DNA of 64,000 nt, from assembly GCA_963746465.1 (NCBI GenBank), contig CAVVAY010000004.1:124001-188000 (forward strand), in the 5' to 3' direction. Shown piece after piece: positions 1 through 8,118 of this stretch. The translations under genes were made by a program, and so were the position numbers. Origin of the DNA: CAVVAY01 sp963746465 (lineage in GTDB: Bacteria; Actinomycetota; Actinomycetes; JACCUZ01). The notes under the pieces were generated by a model. That model worked only from the letters and a program-made list of their open reading frames with translations, ran no database searches and was not told the DNA's origin. Position 1 is the stretch's first letter. Every line of letters starts with the position of its first letter.

Positions 1-632
1 CCGCTGGCGTCGGACCGCTCGGCCATCGTCGCGGCAGCAGTCGGCGCCGCGGGTGAGGCGAGACGGCGCTTCCCGACGGCGTTGCGGCCGGCCTCGAGCA
101 GGTAGCCCAGCGGCGCACCGAAGTGCACCAGCTCGACGTCGGCCAGCCCGGCCGCCTCGAGCCGCGTCTGCAGCACCGGGGGGTCGTAGCGCCGGAAGTG
201 CCCGACCATCTCGTCGGCCGGCCCGAAGCGCTTCTGCCAGGCCGGCGTCGACAGCAGCAGCCAGCCGCCGGGGCGCAGGTGCGACGCCCAGCCGGCCAGC
301 GCCTGCTCGTCGTCCTCGATGTGCTCGATCACCTCGAACGCCACCACCAGGTCGAAGACCTCGTCGTCGCCGACCACCGCGAGGTCGCCGTTGCGCACCT
401 CGCCGCCGGCCGGCGCCACCCGCTGCTGCGCCACCGCGCAGGAGATCGGGTCCGGCTCGATGCCGACGTAGGCGTAGCGCTGGGCGAGCCGCGCACCGAA
501 GCCGCCCTGCCCGCAGCCGATCTCGAGCAGGTCGAGCCGGCCGGGCGGCAGCAGCCGTTCGACGACCTCCCACCGCAGCCAGCCGTTCGGGCTCAAGGGC
601 GGGAGCACAGCGTCCGTGCGTGGGGTGCTCAT
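1..632 (-). CDS. class I SAM-dependent methyltransferase (3' end outside window)
   Basis: The reading frame starts at ATG 632-630 and runs off the left edge, so about 210 residues are visible. A SAM-binding motif I is clear (LDLLEIGCGQGGFGARLA, about residues 34-51), followed by an acidic motif II region (YVGIEPDP) and the FDLVVAFEVIEHIEDDE post-I motif typical of UbiG/Methyltransf_11-type enzymes. The ATG shares one base with the TGA of the upstream glycosyltransferase (TGATG), so the two are probably translated together. The substrate is unknown; position beside glycosyltransferases suggests sugar or lipid-linked glycan methylation, which is inference only. Confidence 0.85.
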   Translation of the reverse strand, partial: MSTPRTDAVLPPLSPNGWLRWEVVERLLPPGRLDLLEIGCGQGGFGARLAQRYAYVGIEPDPISCAVAQQRVAPAGGEVRNGDLAVVGDDEVFDLVVAFEVIEHIEDDEQALAGWASHLRPGGWLLLSTPAWQKRFGPADEMVGHFRRYDPPVLQTRLEAAGLADVELVHFGAPLGYLLEAGRNAVGKRRLASPAAPTAAATMAERSDAS

Positions 633-1750
633 CAGATCCTCCGAGGTACGACGGCGAGCAGGCGTGCGTGCAGCGCGGCCGTCACGGCGGCCGCGCTGAA
701 GGCGGTCCGGGCCAGCTCGGTCGCGGCGGCCCGGGCTGCGGACAGTCTGGCCGGGTCGGCCGCGAGCTCGCGCAGCGCAGTGGCCAGCGCGGCCGGGTCG
801 CCGGGCGGGACGAGCACGGCAGCCTCGCCGAGCAGGCGCCGCTGCGGCGCGGTGTCGGAGGTCACCAGCGCGCAGCCCGCGGCGGCGCCCTGGAACACCT
901 TGTTCGGCACGACCCGGGTCGCCTTCGCCCCGGTGCCGAAGATGCCGAGGCAGACGTCGTGCTGGGCGACCAGTGCGGGCAGCCGGTCGGGCTCCACCCA
1001 GGGCTGCCAGTGCACCCGGGAGTTGCCGGCGGCCAGCGACCTGGTCTCGTCCAGGTCCTGCCCGGACCCGATCATGGTGACCTCGACCGGGTCGTCGGCC
1101 AGCGCCGCGAGGGCCGCGCCGATGACCGGGGCACCCTGCAACGGGGTGAAGAGGCCGAAGAACACCGCACGCAGCGGGGCGTCGGCGTCGCCAGGCGGCT
1201 TGCCCTGACCGGCGTACCAGGACGCCGGCGCGCCCACCGGCACCACCAGCGCCCGGCTGCGGTGGGCGGCCGGCAGCGCCTCGCGGTGCTCGTCGGTGTC
1301 GACGAGCACCAGGTCCGCGCTGCCGAGCGCGGCCGCGTCGAGCCGGCGCAGCAGCTTCTGCCGCGCCCCGCCGCTGACCCCACGGTCGGTCGCCGTGTCG
1401 CTGGCCCCGATCAGGTGGTCGAGCACCACCGGCACGTGCGGGAACAGCCGCCGGGCAAGCAGCACGTCGAAGTGCCCGAGGTAGCCGACGACCACGGCGT
1501 CCGGCCAGCTGCCCGTCCGCCGCCAGCGACGGGACCGGACGGCGAGGGCGCTCCAGCAGCGCAGCAGCCGCCAGGCCAGCAGCGGCAGGGTCCACGGCCG
1601 CCGGAGCAGCGAGACCCGGGCCGCGGTGGAGAGGCCGAGCGGGGCGTTGCACTCCTGCACGGTGGCGCCGTGCTCGCGCAGCCCGTCGCGCAGGACGGAG
1701 ACCCGGGGGTGCGCCGCAGCGTCGTAGGTGCCGAAGAACAGGAGGCGCAT
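632..1750 (-). CDS. glycosyltransferase, GT-B fold (family 4-like)
   Basis: A protein of about 372 residues starting MRLLFFGTYDAAAHPRVSVL, a standard Rossmann start for GT-B enzymes. The longer start at 1774 adds only a short unlike N-terminus. The C-terminal half has the nucleotide-sugar half-domain: a VVFFGLFTPLQGAPV-like strand/turn, an HDVCLGIFGTGAKATRVVPNK segment and the conserved EXFXXXXXE-type region replaced by VVPNKVFQGAAAGCALV. Probably transfers an activated sugar in envelope polysaccharide synthesis together with the overlapping methyltransferase. Donor and acceptor cannot be read from sequence. Confidence 0.85.
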   Translation of the reverse strand: MRLLFFGTYDAAAHPRVSVLRDGLREHGATVQECNAPLGLSTAARVSLLRRPWTLPLLAWRLLRCWSALAVRSRRWRRTGSWPDAVVVGYLGHFDVLLARRLFPHVPVVLDHLIGASDTATDRGVSGGARQKLLRRLDAAALGSADLVLVDTDEHREALPAAHRSRALVVPVGAPASWYAGQGKPPGDADAPLRAVFFGLFTPLQGAPVIGAALAALADDPVEVTMIGSGQDLDETRSLAAGNSRVHWQPWVEPDRLPALVAQHDVCLGIFGTGAKATRVVPNKVFQGAAAGCALVTSDTAPQRRLLGEAAVLVPPGDPAALATALRELAADPARLSAARAAATELARTAFSAAAVTAALHARLLAVVPRRI

Positions 1751-1793
1751 CGCGAACAACCCTAGTAGCGGCATGTTCTGGCCCCGGTGCGCC

Positions 1794-1799
1794 TATCGT
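1794..1799 (+). promoter_or_regulatory. candidate -10 box (TATCGT), leaderless start of the SpoIID-like gene
   Basis: TATCGT fits TANNNT and lies exactly 7 nt before GTG 1807, the spacing expected if the transcript begins at the start codon. No convincing -35 hexamer is visible. Confidence 0.4.
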
Positions 1800-1806
1800 G
1801 GGGCGG

Positions 1807-3942
1807 GTGCCCAGGTCCCACCAGCCCCATCCGTCCCGCGCCGCCGGGCTGCTCCGCGCCCCCGGCCGGTTGCTGCTCGCGGTCGCGCTGGCAGCCGCCG
1901 GAGTCGGCGCGCTGCCGGCTGCGAGCGCCCGGGCCGCGGTCTGCCCGCCCTCCGGCGGGGTCGCCATCCCGCCCGCCACCGCCCCCGGGGACGTCGTGTT
2001 CCGCGGCGGCGGCTGGGGCCACGGCCTCGGGATGAGCCAGTACGGCGCCCAGGGTGCGGCCCGGCTGGGCTGCTCGGCCGACGAGATCCTCACCCGTTAC
2101 TACGCGGGCACCGAGGTGGTGTCCCGGCCGATGCCGGGCAACGTCCGGGTGCGGCTGCTGGACAACGGCTACCGGGTCGACGTCGAGGCGGTCCAGGGTG
2201 CGCTGACCTGGGTGCTGCCGGGCTGCGTGGTGCCGCCGCCCCCGACGCCCACCCCGACGGCGACTCCGACTCCGGCCGGCCCGGCGGCAACGCCCGCACC
2301 TACCCCGACCGCCACGCCGACCCCGACGCCGACCGGCCCGCCCTGCCCGCCGGTCCAGCCGGACGGCGCCCGCTGGCAGCTGCGGCTCGACGACAGGACG
2401 CACTCGCAGTTCGCGCTCTGGGACCTCGGCGTCACCCCGAGGAAGCTGCTCTGGACGGGCGGCTCGGCGGACGCGCCGCTGCGGCTGCAGCAGTCCGGTG
2501 CCGTGGCCCGGCTCACCACCTGGCGCGGCTCGTCGATCTACCTGGACCGCTGGGTGCGCTGGGACTGGACCGCCTTCTCGGTCGACAAGGCCCTGATCGA
2601 CGCGGTGCAGCAGATCGGCACCACCGACAACGGCTCTGCGATGGACAAGTACCTGTGGGGCATCGCCGAGGTGCCTGCGTCGTTCCCGGCCGCGGCGTTG
2701 CAGGCGCAGGCGATCGCCGCCCGCACCTTCGCCGTGAAGCGCGCCGGCCGGGTGCTGATGCCGACACCGACCGACCAGAACTGGACCGGCTGGAAGAAGG
2801 AGACCGAGGGGCCGGCCGGCCGGTGGGGGCAGACCTGGAAGGCCGCCGTCGACGCGACGTCGGGCAAGGTCGTCGCGTCGGCCGGCACCGGCACCCTGAT
2901 CGACGCGTTCTACTCCTCCTCGATGGGTGGGCACACCGAGGACGAACGCTACGTCTGGGGCGTCGAGGCACCGTTCCTGCGCGCGGTCGACGACTCGGCG
3001 TGGGACGCCGCGTCGAGCAACCCGGCGAAGAACCGCTCGTGGGCCGTCGGGATCTCCTGGTCTGCGCTGGCCGGCAAGCTCGGCTTCGCCAGCATCAGCA
3101 CCATCTCGGTGCCCCCGCGCGGCGCCGACGCGCGCGTCGGCGGGGTCAAGGTGGTCGGCATCAGGCGCGGTGCCCTCACCACGTCGTACGTCGAAGGGTG
3201 GGACGTGCGCGAGGCGCTCGGCCTGCTCTCGCCGGGTTTCACCATCGCCATGCGACGCACCGGTGGACCGGCCGCGCGACCGCTCGTCGGTGACTGGAAC
3301 GGCGACGGGCGCGACCAGCTCGGCTGGTGGCGCGACGGCCAGGTCGCGTTGCAGATGACGAGCAGGTCCGGCAGCTGGGTCAAGCGGTTCCGCTACGGCG
3401 CCGCCGGTGACGTGCCGGTGGTCGGCGACTGGGACCGCGACGGTGACGACGACCTCGGGGTGTTCCGGGCGGGCAGCTGGCTGCTGCGCACGGGGCTCAG
3501 CGGGGGCAGGCCCACCAGGACGGTGCGCTTCGGCCGGCCCGGTGACCTGCCGGTCGTCGGCTCGTGGTCCGGCAAGGCGACCGGCATCGGCGTGGTCCGC
3601 GGCCGCACCTGGCTGCTGCGCCGCAGCCTCACCCCGGGCAAGGCCCAGATCCGGTTCGGCTACGGCAACGTCGGCGACGTCCCCGTCGTCGGCTCGTGGA
3701 CCGGCACGGCACGGTCCGCCATCGGTGTCGAGCGGGACGGGCAGTGGCTGCTGCGCAACCAGCGGTCGGCCGGCAAGCCGAGCACCGTGCTGGCCCACGG
3801 GCTGCCGGCCGACCGGGCCGTGGTCGGCGACTGGGACGGCAACGGCACCAGCACGCCGGCCGTCGTCCGCGCCCGCCAGTTCCTGGCCCGTGCCTCGCTG
3901 GACCCGACGGCCGCGACCCGGACCCTGACGTTCCTCGGCTGA
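1807..3942 (+). CDS. exported SpoIID/LytB-domain protein with C-terminal beta-propeller-like repeats
   Basis: About 711 residues. A signal peptide (RAPGRLLLAVALAAAGVGA, cleavage near SARA) precedes a GWGHGLGMSQYGAQGA motif, a Pro/Thr-rich linker (about 2230-2350), and the SpoIID core YLWGIAEVPASFPAAALQAQ. The C-terminus (about 3270-3930) holds five repeats containing VVGDWNGDGRD-, VVGDWDRDGDD- or VVGSW-type turns, resembling FG-GAP/VCBS calcium-binding blades. SpoIID proteins act on peptidoglycan glycan strands, so a wall-modifying or wall-anchored role is inferred. GTG 1807 is preferred over GTG 1798 because of the -10 box spacing. The GHGxGMSQ motif stands before the core instead of after it. 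Confidence 0.88.
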   Translation: MPRSHQPHPSRAAGLLRAPGRLLLAVALAAAGVGALPAASARAAVCPPSGGVAIPPATAPGDVVFRGGGWGHGLGMSQYGAQGAARLGCSADEILTRYYAGTEVVSRPMPGNVRVRLLDNGYRVDVEAVQGALTWVLPGCVVPPPPTPTPTATPTPAGPAATPAPTPTATPTPTPTGPPCPPVQPDGARWQLRLDDRTHSQFALWDLGVTPRKLLWTGGSADAPLRLQQSGAVARLTTWRGSSIYLDRWVRWDWTAFSVDKALIDAVQQIGTTDNGSAMDKYLWGIAEVPASFPAAALQAQAIAARTFAVKRAGRVLMPTPTDQNWTGWKKETEGPAGRWGQTWKAAVDATSGKVVASAGTGTLIDAFYSSSMGGHTEDERYVWGVEAPFLRAVDDSAWDAASSNPAKNRSWAVGISWSALAGKLGFASISTISVPPRGADARVGGVKVVGIRRGALTTSYVEGWDVREALGLLSPGFTIAMRRTGGPAARPLVGDWNGDGRDQLGWWRDGQVALQMTSRSGSWVKRFRYGAAGDVPVVGDWDRDGDDDLGVFRAGSWLLRTGLSGGRPTRTVRFGRPGDLPVVGSWSGKATGIGVVRGRTWLLRRSLTPGKAQIRFGYGNVGDVPVVGSWTGTARSAIGVERDGQWLLRNQRSAGKPSTVLAHGLPADRAVVGDWDGNGTSTPAVVRARQFLARASLDPTAATRTLTFLG

Positions 3943-4046
3943 CCGGGCTCGCCGCGCCGCCCACAACCTTTCCCGGGGTCCCCTCGCGCCGTCACCACGC
4001 GGCGTAGGCTGCAAGGAGTTGTCCACGCAAAGGAGTGGTGTCGCCA

Positions 4047-5207
4047 GTGTCACCGAAGTCGTCGGGAGCGCCCCGGGTGCTCCTCGACGCGACCGCGGTG
4101 CCCGCCGACCGTGGTGGGGTCGGGCGTTATGTCGACGGTCTGGTCGGCGCGCTGGCGGCTTCCGGCCAGGAGATCGTCGTCGTCTGCCAGCGCTCGGACG
4201 CCGAGCGGTTCCACCGGCTGGCCGACCACGCCGAGATCGTCCCCGGCCCCTCGGCGATCGCCCACCGGCCGGCCCGGCTGGCCTGGGAGCAGACCGGGCT
4301 GCCATTGGTGGCCCAGCAGGTCGGCGCCGGCGTCATCCACTCGCCCTACTACACGATGCCGCTGCACGCGCAGGTGCCGGTGGTCGTCACCGTGCACGAC
4401 GTGACGTTCTTCTCCGAGCCCGAGCTGCACAGCGCGCTGAAGACCGGTTTCTACCGGTCGGCGACCCGCACCGCGGTCCGCCGGGCCAGCCGGGTGATCG
4501 TCCCGTCCCAGGCCACCCGCGACGAGCTGGTCCGCCTGCTGGACGCCGACCCCGAGCGCATCGACGTGGCCCGGCACGGTGTCGACACCGCGACCTTCCG
4601 GCCGCCGTCCGAGTCCGAGACCCGTCGGGTCAGCGACCGGCTCGGCCTGCACGGCCGGCCGTACGTCGCGTTCCTCGGCGTGCTGGAGCGCCGCAAGAAC
4701 GTCCCGGACCTGGTCCGCGGCTGGGTCAAGGCCGTCGACGGCATGCCCGAGCCGCCCGCCCTGGTGCTGGCCGGCAGCAGCGGCTGGGACGACGGCGTCG
4801 ACCAGGCGGTGACCGAGGTGCCGCCGCACCTGAAGATCGTGCGCACCGGGTTCATGCGACCGGCCGACCTGCCGGGCCTGCTCGGTGGTGCGATGGTCGT
4901 GGCCTACCCCAGCAAGGCCGAGGGTTTCGGCCTTCCGGTGCTCGAGGCGATGGCCTGCGGGGCCGCGGTCCTCACGGCCCGTCGCCTGTCGTTGCCCGAG
5001 GTCGGCGGCGACGCGGTCGCCTACACCGAGCCGGACGCCGACAGCATCGGCAAGGCCCTGCGCGAGCTGATCGACGACGAGGAACGGCGCAAGCAGCTCT
5101 CCCGTCGCGGCGTCGAGCGGGCCCAGGAGTTCACCTGGGACGCCTCGGCGACGGCGCACCTGGCCGCCTACGCCCGGGCCGCCGGCGCCGTCGACCTCGT
5201 GCGCTGA
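4047..5207 (+). CDS. GT4-family glycosyltransferase
   Basis: About 386 residues. N-terminal GGVGRYVDGLVGAL is the acceptor-side glycine loop of GT-B family 4; the C-terminal half contains FLGVLERRKNVPDLV, PSKAEGFGLPVLEAMACG (the EX7E motif) and TARRLSLPEVGG. Several GTG codons compete: 4035 and 4038 lie on top of or too near the AAAGGAG Shine-Dalgarno at 4028-4034, while 4047 is 12 nt away; 4047 is chosen with modest confidence. A TAGGCT -10 box lies at 4005-4010. It is followed after 29 nt by a nucleotidyltransferase gene, so both likely feed an envelope glycan. Confidence 0.88.
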   Translation: MSPKSSGAPRVLLDATAVPADRGGVGRYVDGLVGALAASGQEIVVVCQRSDAERFHRLADHAEIVPGPSAIAHRPARLAWEQTGLPLVAQQVGAGVIHSPYYTMPLHAQVPVVVTVHDVTFFSEPELHSALKTGFYRSATRTAVRRASRVIVPSQATRDELVRLLDADPERIDVARHGVDTATFRPPSESETRRVSDRLGLHGRPYVAFLGVLERRKNVPDLVRGWVKAVDGMPEPPALVLAGSSGWDDGVDQAVTEVPPHLKIVRTGFMRPADLPGLLGGAMVVAYPSKAEGFGLPVLEAMACGAAVLTARRLSLPEVGGDAVAYTEPDADSIGKALRELIDDEERRKQLSRRGVERAQEFTWDASATAHLAAYARAAGAVDLVR

Positions 5208-5236
5208 CACTCCCGATCCCGGAGGCTGACCCCACG

Positions 5237-6319
5237 ATGACCGAGGCCGTGCTGCTCGTCGGCGGCAAGGGCACCCGGCTCCGGCCGCTCACCGTGCACA
5301 CCCCCAAGCCGATGCTCCCGACGGCCGGGGTGCCGTTCCTGCACCACGTGCTGTCCCGGGCGCGCGCGGCCGGCGTCGACCACGTCGTGCTGGCCACCTC
5401 CTACCGCGCCGAGGTCTTCAAGGACGGCATCGGGGACGGCTCGTCGTTGGGGCTGCGCGTCGACTACGTCACCGAGGACCAGCCGATGGGCACCGGTGGT
5501 GGCATCCGGAACGTGGCGTCACTGCTGGAGAGCGGGCCGGACGACCCGGTCGTGATCCTCAACGGTGACGTGCTCTCCGGCCACGACCTGGCGGCCCAGG
5601 TCGACGCGCACCAGGCCGCCGGTGCCGAGGTGACGCTGCACCTCACCGAGGTCGACGACCCGCGAGCGTTCGGCTGCGTCCCGTGCGACGGCAACGGCCG
5701 GGTGACAGCTTTCCTGGAGAAGATGGAGCAGCCGGTCACCAACCGCATCAACGCCGGCTGCTACGTGTTCCGCCGCAGCCTGATCGATGCGATCCCGGCC
5801 GACCGGCCGGTGTCGGTGGAGCGGGAGACCTTCCCCGGGCTGGTCGCGTCGGGAGCGCTGGTGCTGGCCCACGTCGACCCGGGGTACTGGCTGGACCTCG
5901 GGACCCCGGCGGCCTACACGCGCGCCTCCCGCGACCTGGTGCTCGGGGCCCTGGTGTCCTCGGCGCTGCCCGGACCGGTCGGGCCGTGGCTGCAGCTGCC
6001 AGGGGCGGTCGTCGCGGCGGACGCGGTGCTCACCGGCGGGACGACCGTCGGCGCCGGAGCCACGGTCGGCCCGGGTGCTGCCGTCGAAGGCAGCGTGCTG
6101 CTCGACGACTGCACGATCGGCGCCGGAGCGACGGTCCGCGACTCGGTGGTCGGACGCGGTGCGCGGATCGGTGCGGGTGTCGTGCTCGACGGTGTCGTCG
6201 TGGGCGACGCCGCAGAGGTCGGCGAGGGCAACGAGCTCGCTGCCGGTGCGCGGGTCTGGGTCGACGCGCGCATCCCGCCGTACGCGATCCGCTTCAGCCC
6301 GGACGTCCCCAACACCTGA
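5237..6319 (+). CDS. NDP-sugar pyrophosphorylase (mannose-1-phosphate guanylyltransferase-like)
   Basis: About 360 residues. The N-terminal nucleotidyltransferase signature is intact (VLLVGGKGTRLRPLT, residues 6-20, then TPKPMLPTAG). The GNGDVLS-type metal site appears as ILNGDVLSGHDL, and the C-terminus (about 265-345) is a left-handed beta-helix of hexapeptide repeats (GGTTVGAGATVGPGA). This architecture matches GDP-mannose pyrophosphorylases of actinobacteria (ManB/ManC, Rv3264c type) rather than RmlA, which lacks the hexapeptide domain. With the phosphomannomutase at 16.9 kb it would supply GDP-mannose. Sugar specificity is inferred from position and architecture. Confidence 0.85.
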   Translation: MTEAVLLVGGKGTRLRPLTVHTPKPMLPTAGVPFLHHVLSRARAAGVDHVVLATSYRAEVFKDGIGDGSSLGLRVDYVTEDQPMGTGGGIRNVASLLESGPDDPVVILNGDVLSGHDLAAQVDAHQAAGAEVTLHLTEVDDPRAFGCVPCDGNGRVTAFLEKMEQPVTNRINAGCYVFRRSLIDAIPADRPVSVERETFPGLVASGALVLAHVDPGYWLDLGTPAAYTRASRDLVLGALVSSALPGPVGPWLQLPGAVVAADAVLTGGTTVGAGATVGPGAAVEGSVLLDDCTIGAGATVRDSVVGRGARIGAGVVLDGVVVGDAAEVGEGNELAAGARVWVDARIPPYAIRFSPDVPNT

Positions 6320-6324
6320 CCCGA

Positions 6325-7098
6325 TCAGGCAGCGTTGGGCTCCGGGGAGTCGGCGGCCGGGTAGTCGTCGATGAACGACTGCACGGCAGCACCGCTGACC
6401 TTGCCGCACAGCTGGATGTGGCCCGCGTCCGCGCCCCAGTGCGAGATGCCGAGGTGCTTCCCGCTGGGGAGCTTGCCGTAGGCGTTGTCCCACGCCGACA
6501 CGATGAACTTGCCGGTCGGGCCGACGGCGTCCTCGGTGCGCGCCCGGGTTGCGATGTCCTTGAGCGCGTCGAGCTGCTCACCCTTGATCGTGCTGTCGTA
6601 CCAGACGATCGTGTAGCCGTGCTCGAGGTTGTGGACCAGCTGCTCCATCTCCGGCCGGTCCCGCGCCGTGTAGAACTCGCGCGCCGGGTATGCCGGCTGC
6701 GCCCAGTGCGGGCCGAACGACGGCGGCACCGTGTCGTACTTCTCCACCGTGCCGTCGGCGACGTGCTTGCCGACGTTGTCGCCTGCGTCGTTCGTCTCCA
6801 CCTTGCTGCAGCTCGCAGCGCCGGCCGACACCCCGAACGAGGACAGCGACTTGTTCTTCGGGTCGTCCTGGGACTTGAGGTACGACGGGATCGCGACGGC
6901 CGCGATCAGGCCGATGCCCACCAGGACCGCGATGACCACGAAGATCATGCTCTTGCGACGCTCACGGGCCTGCTCGGCCTTGCGCATCGCTTCGACCTTG
7001 GCCCGGCGGTCCCGGTCCCCCTGCTGCTTGGGCTTGTTGGCCACGAGCGTCTTCGGCCCTTCCTGGTCTGCCGCTGCGTCGGCGAGAAGCATGTCCAC
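6325..7098 (-). CDS. DUF3105 membrane-anchored protein
   Basis: About 257 residues, fewer if a later start is used (GTG giving VANKPKQQGDRDRR, or ATG 7092). A basic N-terminus rich in Arg/Lys/Glu precedes one transmembrane segment (SMIFVVIAVLVGIGLIAAVA). The outside domain has the DUF3105 hallmarks PPSFGPHWAQPAYP and HNLEHGYTIVWYD, with conserved His residues, and two cysteines (ASCSKV, HIQLCGK). Function of the family is unknown. The gene converges on the nucleotidyltransferase with only 5 nt between the stops. Confidence 0.85.
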   Translation of the reverse strand: MDMLLADAAADQEGPKTLVANKPKQQGDRDRRAKVEAMRKAEQARERRKSMIFVVIAVLVGIGLIAAVAIPSYLKSQDDPKNKSLSSFGVSAGAASCSKVETNDAGDNVGKHVADGTVEKYDTVPPSFGPHWAQPAYPAREFYTARDRPEMEQLVHNLEHGYTIVWYDSTIKGEQLDALKDIATRARTEDAVGPTGKFIVSAWDNAYGKLPSGKHLGISHWGADAGHIQLCGKVSGAAVQSFIDDYPAADSPEPNAA

Positions 7099-7148
7099 TT
7101 CCCGCGGTGGACGCCGACTCTACCGAGCGTGCCTGGAAGACTTCGCCC

Positions 7149-8117
7149 ATGACCGCGCCGACCACCCCGACGCCGACCGGGACGCAGGCCGCCCTGGAGC
7201 GCCGGTGGCAGCCCGGCCGGCCGGTCGACCTCGGCGCGACGCTGGGGCCGATGCGTCGCGGCAGCGGTGACCCCACGTTCCGGTACGGCGGCCCGCCGGG
7301 CGCGGCCGGGCTGTGGCGCACCACCCGGGCGCCGGACGGCCCGGCCACCCTGCGGCTCGCGGTGCGCCCGGCAGACGGCGAGGTCGTCGGCACCGCCTGG
7401 GGTCCCGGCGCCGGCTGGGTGCTGGACCGCCTGCCCGCCCTGCTCGGCGCCGACGACGACCCCGGCGGGTTCGCGCCGATGCACCCGGTGCTGCGTGACA
7501 CCTGGCGGGCGCGACCGGGCTGGCGGGTGCCGCGGTCCAGCCGTGTCCTCGAGTCGCTGCTGCCGGCGGTGCTCGAGCAGAAGGTCACCGGCCGGGAGGC
7601 CTGGGCCGCCTGGCGCCGGCTGGTGCGGTGGTACGGCGAGCCGGCGCCCGGGCCGGCCGGTGTGCTGCCGGACGGTCTGCGGGTCGCGCCGGACGCCGCG
7701 ACCTGGGCCCGGGTGCCGTCCTGGGACTGGCACCGTGCCGGGGTCGACCTCTCCCGTTCGCGCGCGGCGGTCACCGCTGCCGGTCGCGCCGGCCGGCTCG
7801 AGGCGCTGGTCGACCGGACGCCGACCGAGGCCGGCACCGCCTTGCGCACCCTGCCCGGCATCGGCGTCTGGACCGCGGCCGAGGTCGCGCAGAGGGCTCT
7901 CGGCGACGCCGACGCGGTGTCGGTCGGTGACTACCACCTCGCCTCGCGGGTCGGCTGGGCGCTGGTCGGCAAGAAGGTCGACGACGACGCGATGCTCGAG
8001 CTTCTTGAGCCCTACCGGGGCCACCGGTACCGCGTGCAGCGCCTGGTCGAGATGTCCGGCGTGGCACCGCCGCGCCGCGGCCCGCGGTACGCCGGGCGCG
8101 ACTACCGCGCGATGTGA
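7149..8117 (+). CDS. DNA-3-methyladenine glycosylase II-like (HhH-GPD, AlkA family)
   Basis: About 322 residues from ATG 7149. The C-terminal half carries the helix-hairpin-helix-GPD signature: LLPAVLEQKVTGREA, LRTLPGIGVWTAAEVAQRAL and SVGDYHL, whose Asp sits where AlkA has its catalytic aspartate. These enzymes excise alkylated bases. The gene is alone, convergent with fbiB (1 nt between stop codons), so no operon partner hints at regulation. The upstream alternative ATG 7107 adds an unlikely N-terminus and would overlap the DUF3105 promoter region. Confidence 0.85.
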   Translation: MTAPTTPTPTGTQAALERRWQPGRPVDLGATLGPMRRGSGDPTFRYGGPPGAAGLWRTTRAPDGPATLRLAVRPADGEVVGTAWGPGAGWVLDRLPALLGADDDPGGFAPMHPVLRDTWRARPGWRVPRSSRVLESLLPAVLEQKVTGREAWAAWRRLVRWYGEPAPGPAGVLPDGLRVAPDAATWARVPSWDWHRAGVDLSRSRAAVTAAGRAGRLEALVDRTPTEAGTALRTLPGIGVWTAAEVAQRALGDADAVSVGDYHLASRVGWALVGKKVDDDAMLELLEPYRGHRYRVQRLVEMSGVAPPRRGPRYAGRDYRAM

Positions 8118-8118
8118 C

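Noticed and set aside
53..1765. A 570-codon open frame on the plus strand
   Set aside because: It is the shadow of the methyltransferase and glycosyltransferase on the minus strand; its Arg/Pro-rich translation has no domain.
2230..2350. Short CCGACGCC-type repeats as a CRISPR-like array
   Set aside because: They encode a Pro/Thr-rich linker (PTPTPT) and have no regular spacers.
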